NCBI RefSeq assembly: GCF_018282095.1
Contig: NZ_CP074126.1
Span: 3,266,341 to 3,330,340, forward strand
Source: Pseudovibrio brasiliensis
GTDB lineage: Bacteria > Pseudomonadota > Alphaproteobacteria > Rhizobiales > Stappiaceae
Direction: 5' to 3'
Length of the DNA: 64,000 bases
In this document: positions 36,767-46,770 of the stretch, one piece after another
Position numbering within the stretch: the stretch's first letter is position 1
Layout: every line of letters begins with the position of its first letter
Made by a program: the position numbers and the translations under genes
Notes under the pieces: model-generated
What the model was told of the DNA's origin: nothing
Databases searched by the model: none
Seen by the model: the letters and a program-made list of their open reading frames with translations, nothing else

Positions 36767-37624
36767 ATGATAAATCGACCTCTTGATCTAGACGCCGTGC
36801 AAACCTTTGTTCGCATAGCAGAACTTGGCAGCTTCACGCAGGCCGCTGAGGCGCTTCAGACGACCCAATCGACAGTAAGTTTAAAGCTGAAACGACTGGA
36901 AAAGCGGTTGGGTTGCCAGCTGATCGAGCGAACACCGCGTTACGTTCAGCTCTCAGCAGAAGGCACCACGTTTCTGGAGCATGCCAGAGAACTCCTGAAA
37001 CAGCACGATCATGCCCTCGCTTCCCTCACCAACACACGCCAACGTCTGACAATCGGCATCAGCGATCACGTTGCAGGACCTGAGTTGCCCATGCTGATCG
37101 CCCGCATGAACGCACAAGACCCGCAGCTTCTCATTGAGATCAGGATTGGCTCTTCAGGCGATCTCCTCAAGAGCTTCGACCGGCAGGAGCTCAGCACCGT
37201 CATCATCCGCCAACATACAGGCAGAAATGACGGCAAGCTTATCGCAAATGAGAAGTTCGGCTGGTTTGCCTCTCAAGACTGGCACCCCCGGGCAGATGAA
37301 CCGCTTCCCATCGCCACGATGCCAGAGCCATGCGGCGTGCGCATCATGGCCGGAAAGCTGCTTAATGACGCAGACATCCCATGGACAGAAGTATTTGTCG
37401 GCGGAGGTGTGACCGCTGTTTCTGCCGCCGTCATGGCAGGATTGGGCATTGCAGCCCTTGCAAGGCGAATGTTGCCAATTGGTGCGGTAGACGTAGGAGA
37501 ACGGCTGGCGCTACCCGCTTTGCCCTCCTTACCAATCATGCTGCATACAAGAGTGAGAGACCCCAAGAGCAAGAAAGCCATCACCGCGCTCTCAGCAGCA
37601 CTTAAGAGCGCAGTGCCTGCTTGA
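36767..37624 (+). CDS. LysR-family transcriptional regulator
   Basis: A 285-residue LysR regulator. The helix-turn-helix lies in residues 1-60 (LDLDAVQTFVRIAELGSFTQ, then TTQSTVSLKLKRLEKRLGCQ), with the effector domain beginning at LTIGISDHVAGPELP. ATG 36767 is chosen over an upstream TTG at 36755. It is divergent from the tautomerase gene across a spacer of about 90 bp, the classic arrangement for a LysR regulator and its target. Confidence 0.9.
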   Translation: MINRPLDLDAVQTFVRIAELGSFTQAAEALQTTQSTVSLKLKRLEKRLGCQLIERTPRYVQLSAEGTTFLEHARELLKQHDHALASLTNTRQRLTIGISDHVAGPELPMLIARMNAQDPQLLIEIRIGSSGDLLKSFDRQELSTVIIRQHTGRNDGKLIANEKFGWFASQDWHPRADEPLPIATMPEPCGVRIMAGKLLNDADIPWTEVFVGGGVTAVSAAVMAGLGIAALARRMLPIGAVDVGERLALPALPSLPIMLHTRVRDPKSKKAITALSAALKSAVPA

Positions 37625-37635
37625 ACACCAATGCT

Positions 37636-38241
37636 TTACCGAGCAATAGTAATTGGCTTGCTGTTGCTGGCCAGTTGGCCTTCCCAGCGGTTCCATTCGG
37701 TCATGCGCATGCTGCCTTTGGCGCGGGAGAAGTTGTCGAACAACACAAGCTCCTGCCCCTTCATCCGCCAGTTGGAAACGAAGAACAGATCCCCATCCAT
37801 GCAGTGATTGAAGCTGGCAGCAAAGCCTTCATCCTTGGGTTCAGTGCCGAGATCGAGTTGGCAAACGCGATCATCAGAGTTCAGATAAACCGTCCATTTG
37901 CCGACCATATCATCGGCTTTCACAATGGGGTGAGACCTGCGTTCCTCTTTTTTGCCAAGAGCTGCTGCAGCCACAACACCCGCCAGAAATGCCGTAGCAG
38001 TCCCCGGATCAACGCTGGCCTGCGCTGAACTCGTGGTGGTCTCAGTCACAACAGTTCCATCTGCTTTGCGATAGGTTTTGTTTTGCGTGGTCTGGTCCTG
38101 CGCCACCACCGCCTGAGCATCAGCAGCACTGGCAGGTGGCTGCGCTGCAGTTGCAGGCGCGCTGTAGGTCTCCCCGCCTCCTCCGGCACTTTGACAGCCA
38201 GCAAGCGCCAACAGGCTCGCAGCAACAACAAACTTCCTCAT
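37636..38241 (-). CDS. Lipoprotein with AprI/Inh metalloprotease-inhibitor-like domain
   Basis: A 201-residue lipoprotein. The signal ends in lipobox LALAGC (Cys16). A low-complexity Ala/Gly/Gln linker (17-110) with a small hydrophobic patch (AFLAGVVAAAALG) follows. The C-terminal domain, about 115-201 (MVGKWTVYLNSDDRVCQLDL ... WEGQLASNSKPITIAR), resembles the AprI/Inh beta-barrel that blocks secreted serralysin-type proteases. A paralogous lipoprotein lies directly upstream, 29 bp away on the same strand. Location is the periplasm or outer membrane. The inhibitor role is inferred from the fold alone. Confidence 0.75.
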   Translation of the reverse strand: MRKFVVAASLLALAGCQSAGGGGETYSAPATAAQPPASAADAQAVVAQDQTTQNKTYRKADGTVVTETTTSSAQASVDPGTATAFLAGVVAAAALGKKEERRSHPIVKADDMVGKWTVYLNSDDRVCQLDLGTEPKDEGFAASFNHCMDGDLFFVSNWRMKGQELVLFDNFSRAKGSMRMTEWNRWEGQLASNSKPITIAR

Positions 38242-38270
38242 GTCATTCCCCCCAAAGAATACGTTGGGTC

Positions 38271-38714
38271 TTATTGCCCGTGCCGGATCAGACGAAGCGC
38301 AGGGTCCCCACCCGCTTTCGCTTCCTTCCAGCTGCCCACCTCATTTTTATGAAAAGACCCGATCACCTCACTTCTGTGATCGTAAAGGACAAGAGCATCC
38401 TCTTTTGTGTTCCAGGCCCAAACATTTGGCTTGCCAGAACACACGGAGCTCGCCGAATAATTCTTGCCAAACTGTACTGTTTTCAGCTGCAGCGCACACG
38501 GTTTTTGCCCTTGTTTGCGCACCACAGACCACTTGCCAGCCAGCGCAGTGACAGCGGCCAGCTCTGCTTCGGTTTTTATGGCGCGCTCAACAACGGGTTT
38601 TTCGTTAGATTTTTTAACCGTCGTCTCAGCCAGTTCTTCAACACTGCCGCTAATGTGCGGAACACAACCGGACACGATCAAACAAGTTGAAATTAATAGG
38701 GTTTTGATCCGCAT
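38271..38714 (-). CDS. Lipoprotein with AprI/Inh-like domain
   Basis: A 147-residue lipoprotein: lipobox LIVSGC (Cys17), short linker, then an Inh-like barrel from about residue 58 (LAGKWSVVRKQGQKPCALQL). Two cysteines (PCALQL and SSVCSG) could form a disulfide. Its C-terminal domain aligns by eye with that of the following gene (GKW-V, C-L-L), so this is a diverged tandem pair. An inhibitor function is inferred. Confidence 0.7.
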   Translation of the reverse strand: MRIKTLLISTCLIVSGCVPHISGSVEELAETTVKKSNEKPVVERAIKTEAELAAVTALAGKWSVVRKQGQKPCALQLKTVQFGKNYSASSVCSGKPNVWAWNTKEDALVLYDHRSEVIGSFHKNEVGSWKEAKAGGDPALRLIRHGQ

Positions 38715-39102
38715 ATATGCCCCTGACCATGCACAGACAAACCAATAAAACGCCCAACCTCAGCTGCCTGCACCCACATCCATCAACTTTCCAATACAGA
38801 AAAATTGAATCAAATTGATATTTTAACCTAGTAAACCTGGGAGTGATTTGAACAGACAAATCTCGCAAGTATTCACTATTAAAGTGAGTTCTTCATACGC
38901 ATCACAGCATACAACACCATGAATACATAAGGTAATTCCTAGAATTGCAGAGAGAATATTCCACTATACTGCGAATGAAGGATCATACCGCTGAAGTAAG
39001 CCGGTAAACAGAACCAGTATGCTGTCCGGCTTAAATCACCACTGCCCAATATATGTACTAAGCAGCTTTACACCTGAGTAACAGCAGATCGCCAGCGGGC
39101 AA
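38715..39102. other. Intergenic region
   Basis: About 390 bp, AT-rich, carrying the promoter of the lipoprotein pair. No credible gene, repeat or terminator was recognised. Confidence 0.4.
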
Positions 39103-39582
39103 TCAGGCACCGGACTGTTCGCGGAGGGACCGCTCCAGATAACCAGCCAGCCTCGCCAGAGACGCCTGCCAGCCTCCACGGGTCGCCTCAATCATGTCAG
39201 CCCCCACCATAGATGTGACCTGAACAGTCACGCCAAGCTCAGTCGCACTGCCTAGCTCTTTCAGAACAACCGTGATCAGGGAAGCACTCAGCAGCATGTC
39301 GCCGGTTGAGACCCGCTCGGTAAACAGCAGGAGATCTGGGCGTCGAATATCCTGATAACGCGTCTCAACGCGAAATCGCAGATCACCTTTCTGACCGCAT
39401 TGGTGGACATCCAGACCACCGACGCGAAAGTCATTTTCTAAAAATGCGATGGCTTCATCATCAGAAGGTACGCCCCAAACCATCCGAGCTTTCGGATCCT
39501 CCCAAGCCGCAAACACCTCCTCAGCAGATGCCTCCAGCTTTTCACGAATGATGATCGTGTCATGTTCAACCGTCTGCCCCAT
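39103..39582 (-). CDS. SRPBCC (AHSA1-like) domain protein
   Basis: A 159-residue protein with the Bet v1/START fold of the AHSA1 type: IREKLEASAEEVFAAWEDPKARMVWGVPSDDEA (about 12-44), a beta-sheet core, and the C-terminal helix RGGWQASLARLAGYLERSL. Such proteins bind hydrophobic ligands or act as stress-related co-chaperone-like domains. Ligand unknown. The ATG at 39582 follows GAGGAGGGAG. A longer ATG start exists 30 bp upstream without a ribosome-binding site. Confidence 0.85.
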   Translation of the reverse strand: MGQTVEHDTIIIREKLEASAEEVFAAWEDPKARMVWGVPSDDEAIAFLENDFRVGGLDVHQCGQKGDLRFRVETRYQDIRRPDLLLFTERVSTGDMLLSASLITVVLKELGSATELGVTVQVTSMVGADMIEATRGGWQASLARLAGYLERSLREQSGA

Positions 39583-39737
39583 AACTCCCTCCTCACGCAT
39601 TGGCTGCCACAATCAAGCCTACGCCGTTTCTCACCTAAGGGAAACAGGGCTATATGCAAAAGAGATAAGAGCGCGAAGTCGGACACGCTAATACGGCGTA
39701 GGTACTATCAAAACATGCGAGGCTTCACCGAGCTAGC

Positions 39738-40289
39738 TCACCCTTCCTGTACAGGACGGCAAAAGGACCCAGATTGTTGAACGGCTTCCAGAGGCACCAG
39801 GTTCAGCATGTACTCTTCGGGCTGCGCCTCTGAGTGCCCAAGCGCGACGAACTGATAGACACCATCCAGCCAGCACCCTTCCTGTGTAAACTCGGGCAGC
39901 TCATAAAAGTCCAGTGACCGCACATCATCCTTTGGGCCGTTGTCATCAAACAGCCACTCAATCACAATCGGGATCGGCTGACCCGTGCTTCTTTTGATCT
40001 CAATGAGTTCTTCCCGCAAAGCACTGCAATACTGCTCATCCAACGTGCCCAGCTTCACACGCAAATGGCCCATCAATCCGTGATAGGCAGGCGGCGGATA
40101 GGTGACTGTGTAAGTAAAGGGTTCAGCAGGCTCTCCTTCAGGCGTATCGACAGGCATTGCCGTTACTTCCCAGCGCGGCACAGGCGTTTTGCCATCGCCA
40201 GCCTTACACACCGGCAGATCAATCTGCGCAGCCTGGACGGAGCCAACCCCAAAAACTGAAAAGACAATCAAATATAGCCATGATCTCAT
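39738..40289 (-). CDS. Exported protein, unknown function
   Basis: A 183-residue protein with a clean signal peptide (MRSWLYLIVFSVFGVGSVQA). The mature part has four cysteines (VCKAG, YCSAL, GCWLD, FCRPV), suited to two disulfides in the periplasm. No family is recognised. It follows the LprI-like gene by 6 bp on the same strand, so the two are probably cotranscribed and perhaps act together on the envelope. Confidence 0.75.
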   Translation of the reverse strand: MRSWLYLIVFSVFGVGSVQAAQIDLPVCKAGDGKTPVPRWEVTAMPVDTPEGEPAEPFTYTVTYPPPAYHGLMGHLRVKLGTLDEQYCSALREELIEIKRSTGQPIPIVIEWLFDDNGPKDDVRSLDFYELPEFTQEGCWLDGVYQFVALGHSEAQPEEYMLNLVPLEAVQQSGSFCRPVQEG

Positions 40290-40295
40290 CTGGTC

Positions 40296-40781
40296 CTAGT
40301 TCCCTAACGGTGTCGCAAACTCAGAAAGCTGAAGTGCCCAAAGGCCTGTTAGCCGATTGAAACACTCCATACCCAAAACAGGCGCCAGTGTTCCCTTCGG
40401 GTTCATGGCATAAGGAATGTTGCAGGCGTTGTTTCGAAAGGCCTTCCAATTCCGGCCAGTTTCAACAAGCTCAGTTTTGGTGGCCTTGTTCTCATTCCGC
40501 CTCAACTCCTTCTCAGAGTTTAGAATCATCTTTTCCCAAAGGGCCGTCTCTCGCGCGTAGCATTCCCGCATGCCCATGCTGGTCTGGTCCTGTAGTTTCA
40601 TGGCGCAATGCTCAAAGACTTTTCCAATGCACTGAACTCTGTCGTTGAACACAAGCCCCCCTTTTTGCAGGCACTCATGAAACACCTTTATTTCCTCAGC
40701 CCGTGGTGTGTTTGGCCCTTGTGCAAAGGCAGCAGCAGAGAAACTGAAAAACGCAAGAACCACCAGACACCGGATGATCAT
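40296..40781 (-). CDS. Exported LprI/DUF1311-like protein
   Basis: A 161-residue protein with signal peptide MIIRCLVVLAFFSFSAAAFA. The C-terminal helical region (LWEKMILNSEKELRRNENKA ... RNWKAFRNNACNIPY ... MECFNRLTGLWALQL) fits the LprI N-terminal/DUF1311 family. The Mycobacterium member inhibits lysozyme. Conserved cysteines (HECLQ, RVQCIG, HCAMK, NACNI, MECFN) suggest disulfides. First gene of a pair with the exported protein at 39738. A lysozyme-inhibitor role is a guess from the family. Confidence 0.7.
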   Translation of the reverse strand: MIIRCLVVLAFFSFSAAAFAQGPNTPRAEEIKVFHECLQKGGLVFNDRVQCIGKVFEHCAMKLQDQTSMGMRECYARETALWEKMILNSEKELRRNENKATKTELVETGRNWKAFRNNACNIPYAMNPKGTLAPVLGMECFNRLTGLWALQLSEFATPLGN

Positions 40782-40808
40782 GGCACACCTTCCATTAGAG
40801 CGTATCTG

Positions 40809-40878
40809 CGAAAAGTGGGCACCGGATTTCGGGCGAAGACACGCAAAGCAAAACGAAAGCAGTTTCCTGAACCGCTTT
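40809..40878 (+). repeat. Dispersed bipartite intergenic repeat, copy 3
   Basis: The core CGAAAAGTGGGCACCGGATT (40809-40828), closing with TTTCGG to 40832, is followed by an ACACGCAAAGC bridge like that of copy 1 and a small inverted repeat AAAGC...GCTTT (40856-40878). Confidence 0.65.
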
Positions 40879-40982
40879 AAGAAGATGCTAGTTTACGCTC
40901 CGAACCTTAAGCTCGCTGTAGGTTGCCCTAATCAAGCACTTTCAGCCTTAATGGTGTTCTGCCAGTCTCGCTAAACTGCAAC

Positions 40983-41016
40983 AAAAAAGGGTTCCGGAGC
41001 AGCGCCCCGAAACCCT
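40983..41016 (-). terminator. Terminator after livK
   Basis: AGGGTTCCGG (40988-40997) and CCGAAACCCT (41007-41016) form a 10-bp stem with one wobble. On the minus strand it is followed by TTTTTT. Confidence 0.9.
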
Positions 41017-41048
41017 CATAAAACCTGACGATGATCAGGTCTTAAATC

Positions 41049-42149
41049 TTAACGGTAACCGTAGGAACCGTCTTTCCACTCGTACCAAACGTAACCTGGC
41101 AGAGACACGTCACCCTTCTCGTTGAAGGACAGCTCACCAAGAACGGTGTCGAACTTGCCAGCGTTCAGCTTCTCTACAACTGCGTCGTAGTCAGTGGTAC
41201 CAGCTTCAGCAGCAGCTTTCGCCCATGTCTGAATCGCAGCATAGGTGTAAAGTGCGTAACCTTCGGTGGTTTTACCAGCAGCTTCAAGAGCAGCCACAAC
41301 AGCAGCAGCTTCTTCGTTGTTACGTGGATCCGGTGGGAAGGTCATCAGAGTGCCTTCACCAGCAGGGCCAGTGATGGACCAGTACTCATCAGTCACCAGA
41401 GCGTCACCGGAAACCAGAATGGTGTCCATGCCCTGATCAACCATCTGACGCTTCATCAGACCAGCTTCAGTGTGGTAACCACCAACGTAAAGCACGTCGA
41501 CTTTTTCAGACTTCAGCTTGGAAACCAGCGCGGTGTAGTCTTTTTCACCAGCGGTGTAAGCTTCATAAAGCGCTTCCTGCTTACCAGCAGCGTTCATGAC
41601 AGCTTTGGTCGCATCAGCAAGGCCCTTACCGTAAGCGGTCTTGTCGTGGATCACAGCAATGTTCTTGCCGCCGAATTCTGTCGCAAGCGTAGTACCTGCA
41701 ACTTTACCCTGCTGGTCATCACGACCACACACACGGTAGGTACCAGGACCAGGACGCTCGTCGGTGTACTTCGGGTTGGTAGAAGCTGGAGTGATCTGGA
41801 TGATACCCTCTTCAGCGTATACCTGAGAAGCTGGGATGGAAGAACCGGAGCAGAAGTGACCAGCCATGAATGCTACGTTTTTACCAACCATCTGGTTCGC
41901 AACCGCAACAGCCTGCTTAGGGTCACATGCATCATCGCCAACTTCCAGAACAAGCATCTCGCCGTTCACACCGCCAGCAGCGTTGATGTCAGCAACAGCC
42001 TGCTCAGCACCAGCTTTCATCTGCGCACCAAACGATGCGTACTGACCAGTCATTGGGCCTGCAGTAGCAATAACGATTTCAGCCATAGCCGCGCCAGACA
42101 TTGCCATAGCAGCAACACCGGCAACGCTCGCCAAAAGATACTTTTTCAT
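41049..42149 (-). CDS. livK: Branched-chain amino acid ABC transporter, substrate-binding protein
   Basis: A 366-residue periplasmic binding protein of the Leu/Ile/Val family. The signal peptide is MKKYLLASVAGVAAMAMSGA, with cleavage after AMA. The fold is type I periplasmic-binding (IATAGPMTGQYASFGAQMK, VVEKLNAGKFDTVLGELSF). Two cysteines, in DACDPKQAV and GHFCSGSS, form the disulfide conserved in this group. A strong GGGGAG precedes the ATG. It is the last gene of the liv cluster, after a 205-bp spacer, and ends in its own terminator. It may have an extra promoter for high expression. Confidence 0.95.
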   Translation of the reverse strand: MKKYLLASVAGVAAMAMSGAAMAEIVIATAGPMTGQYASFGAQMKAGAEQAVADINAAGGVNGEMLVLEVGDDACDPKQAVAVANQMVGKNVAFMAGHFCSGSSIPASQVYAEEGIIQITPASTNPKYTDERPGPGTYRVCGRDDQQGKVAGTTLATEFGGKNIAVIHDKTAYGKGLADATKAVMNAAGKQEALYEAYTAGEKDYTALVSKLKSEKVDVLYVGGYHTEAGLMKRQMVDQGMDTILVSGDALVTDEYWSITGPAGEGTLMTFPPDPRNNEEAAAVVAALEAAGKTTEGYALYTYAAIQTWAKAAAEAGTTDYDAVVEKLNAGKFDTVLGELSFNEKGDVSLPGYVWYEWKDGSYGYR

Positions 42150-42354
42150 AAAAAACTCCCCGAGTCAGGTGCATTTCTCAATTAAAATTGAGCGGGAAAC
42201 GCAACCGTCTCCCACCAGAGCAGGCAAACCCCTCGCCTGCTCAATGCTTCCGACAATGAGACCTCTCCGTACTCATCATCTGGATGCCTAGCCAGAAACT
42301 AGTTTGAACCAGAACTGACCGAATGCGCAACAATTATCTAAGTAATTTTGCGAA

Positions 42355-42714
42355 TTAGTAATTATCTTGCTGGCCCGGCTTCAGCTTCCAGCCAAACGGA
42401 CCTGTCTTCTGATAAAGCCAGCTGTACTGCGTCACCATCTGGTTGGTGCGGGTCACGCGGTAGCTCACCAGCGCAATGCCGATGAGAATGGCGTAGTCCA
42501 CCACCAGATACTGAATGGACAGCAGCGGCTCTTCAAACAGCGCGAACGAAAGAAAACGCATCGCCAGCGACAGCAGGAAGATGAACCAGAACAGGATCGG
42601 CAAAGGCCGCCACGTGGTCGCAATGGAACGACCCGTTGCAGCAGCTGCCAGCCCGCCAAGAACAACAACCAGCATGATAAAGGCAGGCATCGAGCTGCCA
42701 TAAAGAATACCCAT
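42355..42714 (-). CDS. DUF6867 family membrane protein of the liv operon
   Basis: A 119-residue protein with three TM segments (SSMPAFIMLVVVLGGLAAAA, PILFWFIFLLSLAMRFLSFA, LVVDYAILIGIALVSYRVTR) and a soluble tail with WLYQKTGPFGWKLKPG. I recognise it as DUF6867, found beside liv genes in alphaproteobacteria. ATG 42714 has GGAGG about 7 bp upstream. It follows livF after a 116-bp spacer that contains a dispersed repeat. It is probably an accessory subunit of the transporter, function untested. Confidence 0.8.
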   Translation of the reverse strand: MGILYGSSMPAFIMLVVVLGGLAAAATGRSIATTWRPLPILFWFIFLLSLAMRFLSFALFEEPLLSIQYLVVDYAILIGIALVSYRVTRTNQMVTQYSWLYQKTGPFGWKLKPGQQDNY

Positions 42715-42739
42715 CTCTAAGCCTCCGTCGAGCGCATTC

Positions 42740-42830
42740 CCGAAAAGTGGGAACCGGTTTTCGGACAAGGATCCGCGCAAAAACAATTCATTAGAGCTTG
42801 GCTCAAAATTTCGTCTGTCATAGCCATGCT

Positions 42831-42836
<6 letters not shown>
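42740..42836 (+). repeat. Dispersed bipartite intergenic repeat, copy 4
   Basis: The core CCGAAAA (42740-42746)...TTTTCGG (42758-42764) around GTGGGAACCGG, then a perfect 9-bp inverted repeat CATTAGAGC (42789-42797) and GCTCTAATG (42828-42836). The right arm includes the livF stop codon (42831-42833). It could form a stabilising or attenuating hairpin between livF and the DUF6867 gene. Confidence 0.7.
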
Positions 42837-43558
<722 letters not shown>

Positions 43559-43562
<4 letters not shown>

Positions 43563-44407
43563 ACGATGCCCACCTCCTCTTCAACCTGATCAACTTCATC
43601 ATCCTCAACACCCAGGTAAGCCGCAATCACGTGCGGATCGTTCTTCACGAACTCTGGGGTGCCATCAGAAATCTTCACGCCGTAATCCAGCACCACAACG
43701 TGGTCGGAGATTTCCATCACAACAGACATGTCATGCTCAATCAGAAGAACAGACGTGTCATGCTCCTTACGGATGTATTGAAGCAGAGTGTTCAGCTCCA
43801 GGCTCTCTTTCGGGTTCAAACCAGCAGCTGGTTCATCCAGACAAAGAAGCTCAGGGCCGGTACACATGGCACGGGCAATTTCCAGACGGCGCTGATCACC
43901 GTAGGAAAGGTCCGCTGCAGGCGCATCAGCCCGATCGATCAGATCGATCCGCTCCAGCCAGTATTTGGCTGTCTCAATCGCATCCACATTGGACTTTTTG
44001 TAGCCGCCCAGACCGAGCAGACCACCAATCGTCCAGTTGGAAGCAACCATCAGCGGATTGTGCTGTGCCACCATCAGGTTTTCCAGAATGGTCATACCGC
44101 CAAACAGACGGATGTTCTGGAAGGTACGGGCAACTTTCGCCTCAGCCGTAATCTTGAAGTCTGGCTTACGCTCCAGAAGATGCTTTTCTCCGTTGGAGCG
44201 GTTCATCACCAGACGACCTTCAGTCGGCTTGTAGAACCCGGTGATGCAGTTAAACACTGTGGTTTTACCCGCACCGTTCGGTCCGATCAGCGCAGTAATG
44301 TCACCGCGCCCAACATTGAAGCTCAGGTCGCCAACAGCGGTCAGACCGCCAAAGCGCATGGTCAGGTGCTCAACCTTCAGAACAGGGTTGTTGTCCCAGG
44401 TGCTCAT
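43559..44407 (-). CDS. livG: Branched-chain amino acid ABC transporter, ATPase LivG
   Basis: A 282-residue ABC ATPase. Walker A GPNGAGKTTVFNCITGFYKP (about 40-59), the LivG-type signature DLSYGDQRRLEIARAM, and Walker B LLCLDEPAAGLNPKES. An insert with the FQNIRLFGGMTILENLM Q-loop is normal for LivG. It is about 25 residues longer than E. coli LivG. The 4-bp overlaps with livM and livF show tight coupling. Confidence 0.95.
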
Positions 44408-45738
44408 CCGTGGCCCTCCTGAACAAGATCGGCAGAAATGCCTTTTGCATTTTTGGAAAGTGCCACACTCGGCGTTCTGCTGGAAACAAGCCCACGAGGC
44501 TTCCAGACCATGATGACAACCATGATCATGCCAAAGACAAGCATGCGATATTCTTCAAACTCTCGGAAGAACTCAAAGCCACCGATCATCACAACCGCTG
44601 CAATCACAACGCCCATTTGCGAACCGAGACCACCCAGCACCACGATCGCAAGAATGATCGCAGATTCAAGGAAGGTGAAACTCTCAGGAGAAATAAAGCC
44701 CTGACGTGTTGCGAAGAAGGAGCCCGCAAACCCACCGAACATCGCACCAAGAGCAAAAGCTGTCAGCTTGGTATTGGTGGTGTTGATACCAAGCGCACGA
44801 CACGCAATCTCATCTTCACGCAGCGCTTCCCATGCACGACCAATCGGCATTCTGCGCAAACGCATAGTCACGAAGTTGGTGAGCATCGCCATGATAAAGA
44901 TGAGGTAGTACAGGAAGATAATGCGATGGATACTGTTGTATTTCAGGCCGAAGAAGTCAGCAAAACCACCTTCACCACGGGTGAACTCCAGACCAAAGAA
45001 GCTTGGACGCGGAATGCCGGAAAGACCATCAGGACCACCGGTAAACTCGTACCAGTTCAGCAGAACCACTCGGATAATCTCACCAAACGCAAGCGTCACA
45101 ATGGCAAGGTAATCCCCTCGAAGCCTCAGAACCGGGAAGCCCAGAATAATGCCCCAGAACGCAGCCAGAATACCGGCCAGCGGAAGACAGATCCAGAAGG
45201 AGAAACCGAAGTAGTGCGCCAGCAACGCGTAGGAGTAAGCACCCACTGCGTAAAAGGCCACGTAGCCAAGGTCCAGAAGACCAGCAAGGCCAACCACGAT
45301 GTTCAGGCCCCACCCCAGCATCACATAGGTGAGCACAAGAATGGCAAGGTCGATATACTGACGGGAGCCACGAGAGCCGAGCCAGAACATCAATGCAAAT
45401 GGCAGGGCTACGGCCAGAATAAGCATTCCGTATTTCAGGATGCTCGCAGTACCGTTCCCCAGTCCGCCTTTTGGTAGGAACCCGGAAAGCCCGATGCTTG
45501 GTGCATCTTCACGCTTCCAGAAGAACATGTTCAGCAGGAAGCGACCTGCGAACACAACAATCACAGCGGTAGCAACCGCTAGCCAGCGGTGTTCAAGGAA
45601 GAGTTCGGCACCACGGCCAGAGGCAACATCAACCTTGAGACCCACCATGACACAGGCCAGTGCGAAGGTAATAACCGCACCACCCAGACTGTCTTTCAGG
45701 CTTGCAACAAGCAAGCTATCTCTTTGTCTTGCTTGCAT
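44404..45738 (-). CDS. livM: Branched-chain amino acid ABC transporter, permease LivM
   Basis: A 444-residue inner-membrane permease. About 10 TM helices, with ALPFALMFWLGSRGSRQYID, GLNIVVGLAGLLDLGYVAFY (the LivM hallmark), RLRGDYLAIVTLAFGEIIRV and the EAA-loop-like GRAWEALREDEIACRALGIN. The N-terminal 120 residues form an extension with two extra TM segments, which is common in Hyphomicrobiales LivM. It overlaps livG by 4 bp and livH by one base (TAATG). Confidence 0.95.
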   Translation of the reverse strand: MQARQRDSLLVASLKDSLGGAVITFALACVMVGLKVDVASGRGAELFLEHRWLAVATAVIVVFAGRFLLNMFFWKREDAPSIGLSGFLPKGGLGNGTASILKYGMLILAVALPFALMFWLGSRGSRQYIDLAILVLTYVMLGWGLNIVVGLAGLLDLGYVAFYAVGAYSYALLAHYFGFSFWICLPLAGILAAFWGIILGFPVLRLRGDYLAIVTLAFGEIIRVVLLNWYEFTGGPDGLSGIPRPSFFGLEFTRGEGGFADFFGLKYNSIHRIIFLYYLIFIMAMLTNFVTMRLRRMPIGRAWEALREDEIACRALGINTTNTKLTAFALGAMFGGFAGSFFATRQGFISPESFTFLESAIILAIVVLGGLGSQMGVVIAAVVMIGGFEFFREFEEYRMLVFGMIMVVIMVWKPRGLVSSRTPSVALSKNAKGISADLVQEGHG

Positions 45739-46673
45739 TATACCTTCTCCACCTCAGGTTGGCCGAGAAGACCTTCCGGCATAAAGATGAGTACGATCGC
45801 CAGGATCGAGAATGCGGCCACGTCCTTGTACTCAACTGAGAAATAACCGGACCAGAATGTCTCAATCAGACCGATTAGCAGGCCACCGAGCATCGCGCCC
45901 GGCAGGGAACCAATGCCACCCAGCACCGCAGCGGTAAACGCCTTAACACCAGCAAGGAAGCCAATGTAGAAGTCGACAACGCCATAATAGAGAAGGAACA
46001 TCAGGCCTGCGACAGCTGCCAGAGAAGCACCCATGACGAAGGTCAGTGAGATGGTGCGGTCGACGTTCACGCCAAGCAACGCTGCCATCTTACGGTCCTG
46101 CTCACAAGCGCGCTGCGAACGGCCAAGATTTGTATTGTTGATGAGGTAAGTAAACCCAACCATCAGAATGACGGTGGTCACCACAATCAGGATCTGCACG
46201 TAAGACAGGTTGACGATAAAGCCAGAGCCGTCTGCGCCACCATCAGTCAGCTGAAATCCTCCCGAAATCAGCGGCTGAAGTGGTTTGTTTTTCGCGCCTT
46301 GAGAAACCTGAACAAAGTTCTGAAGAGCAATTGATGCACCAATTGCAGTAATCAGCGGTGCAAGTCGGAAGGAACCACGCAAAGGCCGATAGGCAATACG
46401 CTCTACTGTCCACCCCCAAACAGCAGTCAGAGCCATGGCCACCACAAGAACGAGGGCCAGAGCCAAAATCAAAAGAAGCACCGGTGTAGCGGCAGTAATG
46501 CCAAGTGCAACAATTAGAATAAGTGCAACGAAAGAACCGACCATGAAGATGTCGCCATGGGCGAAGTTAATCATGCCGATAATGCCATAGACCATTGTAT
46601 AGCCGATGGCGATGAGCCCATAAATGGACCCAAGCGTCACACCATTGATAAGTTGTTGGAGAAAGTAATCCAT
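45738..46673 (-). CDS. livH: Branched-chain amino acid ABC transporter, permease LivH
   Basis: A 311-residue permease, first gene of the operon. It opens with QLINGVTLGSIYGLIAIGYT and MVYGIIGMINFAHGDIFMVG, the LivH hallmark. The EAA-like loop is GRSQRACEQDRKMAALLGVN, and it ends MPEGLLGQPEVEKV. Eight TM helices are predicted by eye. The next gene overlaps by one base. A palindrome about 100 bp upstream (46771-46791) is a candidate operator. Confidence 0.95.
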   Translation of the reverse strand: MDYFLQQLINGVTLGSIYGLIAIGYTMVYGIIGMINFAHGDIFMVGSFVALILIVALGITAATPVLLLILALALVLVVAMALTAVWGWTVERIAYRPLRGSFRLAPLITAIGASIALQNFVQVSQGAKNKPLQPLISGGFQLTDGGADGSGFIVNLSYVQILIVVTTVILMVGFTYLINNTNLGRSQRACEQDRKMAALLGVNVDRTISLTFVMGASLAAVAGLMFLLYYGVVDFYIGFLAGVKAFTAAVLGGIGSLPGAMLGGLLIGLIETFWSGYFSVEYKDVAAFSILAIVLIFMPEGLLGQPEVEKV

Positions 46674-46770
46674 GTTTTATTTTGTTCCCCGCATGAGATC
46701 AGCTTTTAGTTGCTGTCCAGTCTGAATGCCTCCGAATTCAGACCCCAATATTTTATGGTAAGCCGACCTG

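Noticed and set aside
44410-45477. 355-residue open frame on the plus strand
   Set aside because: Antisense to livM; the composition mirrors its codons.
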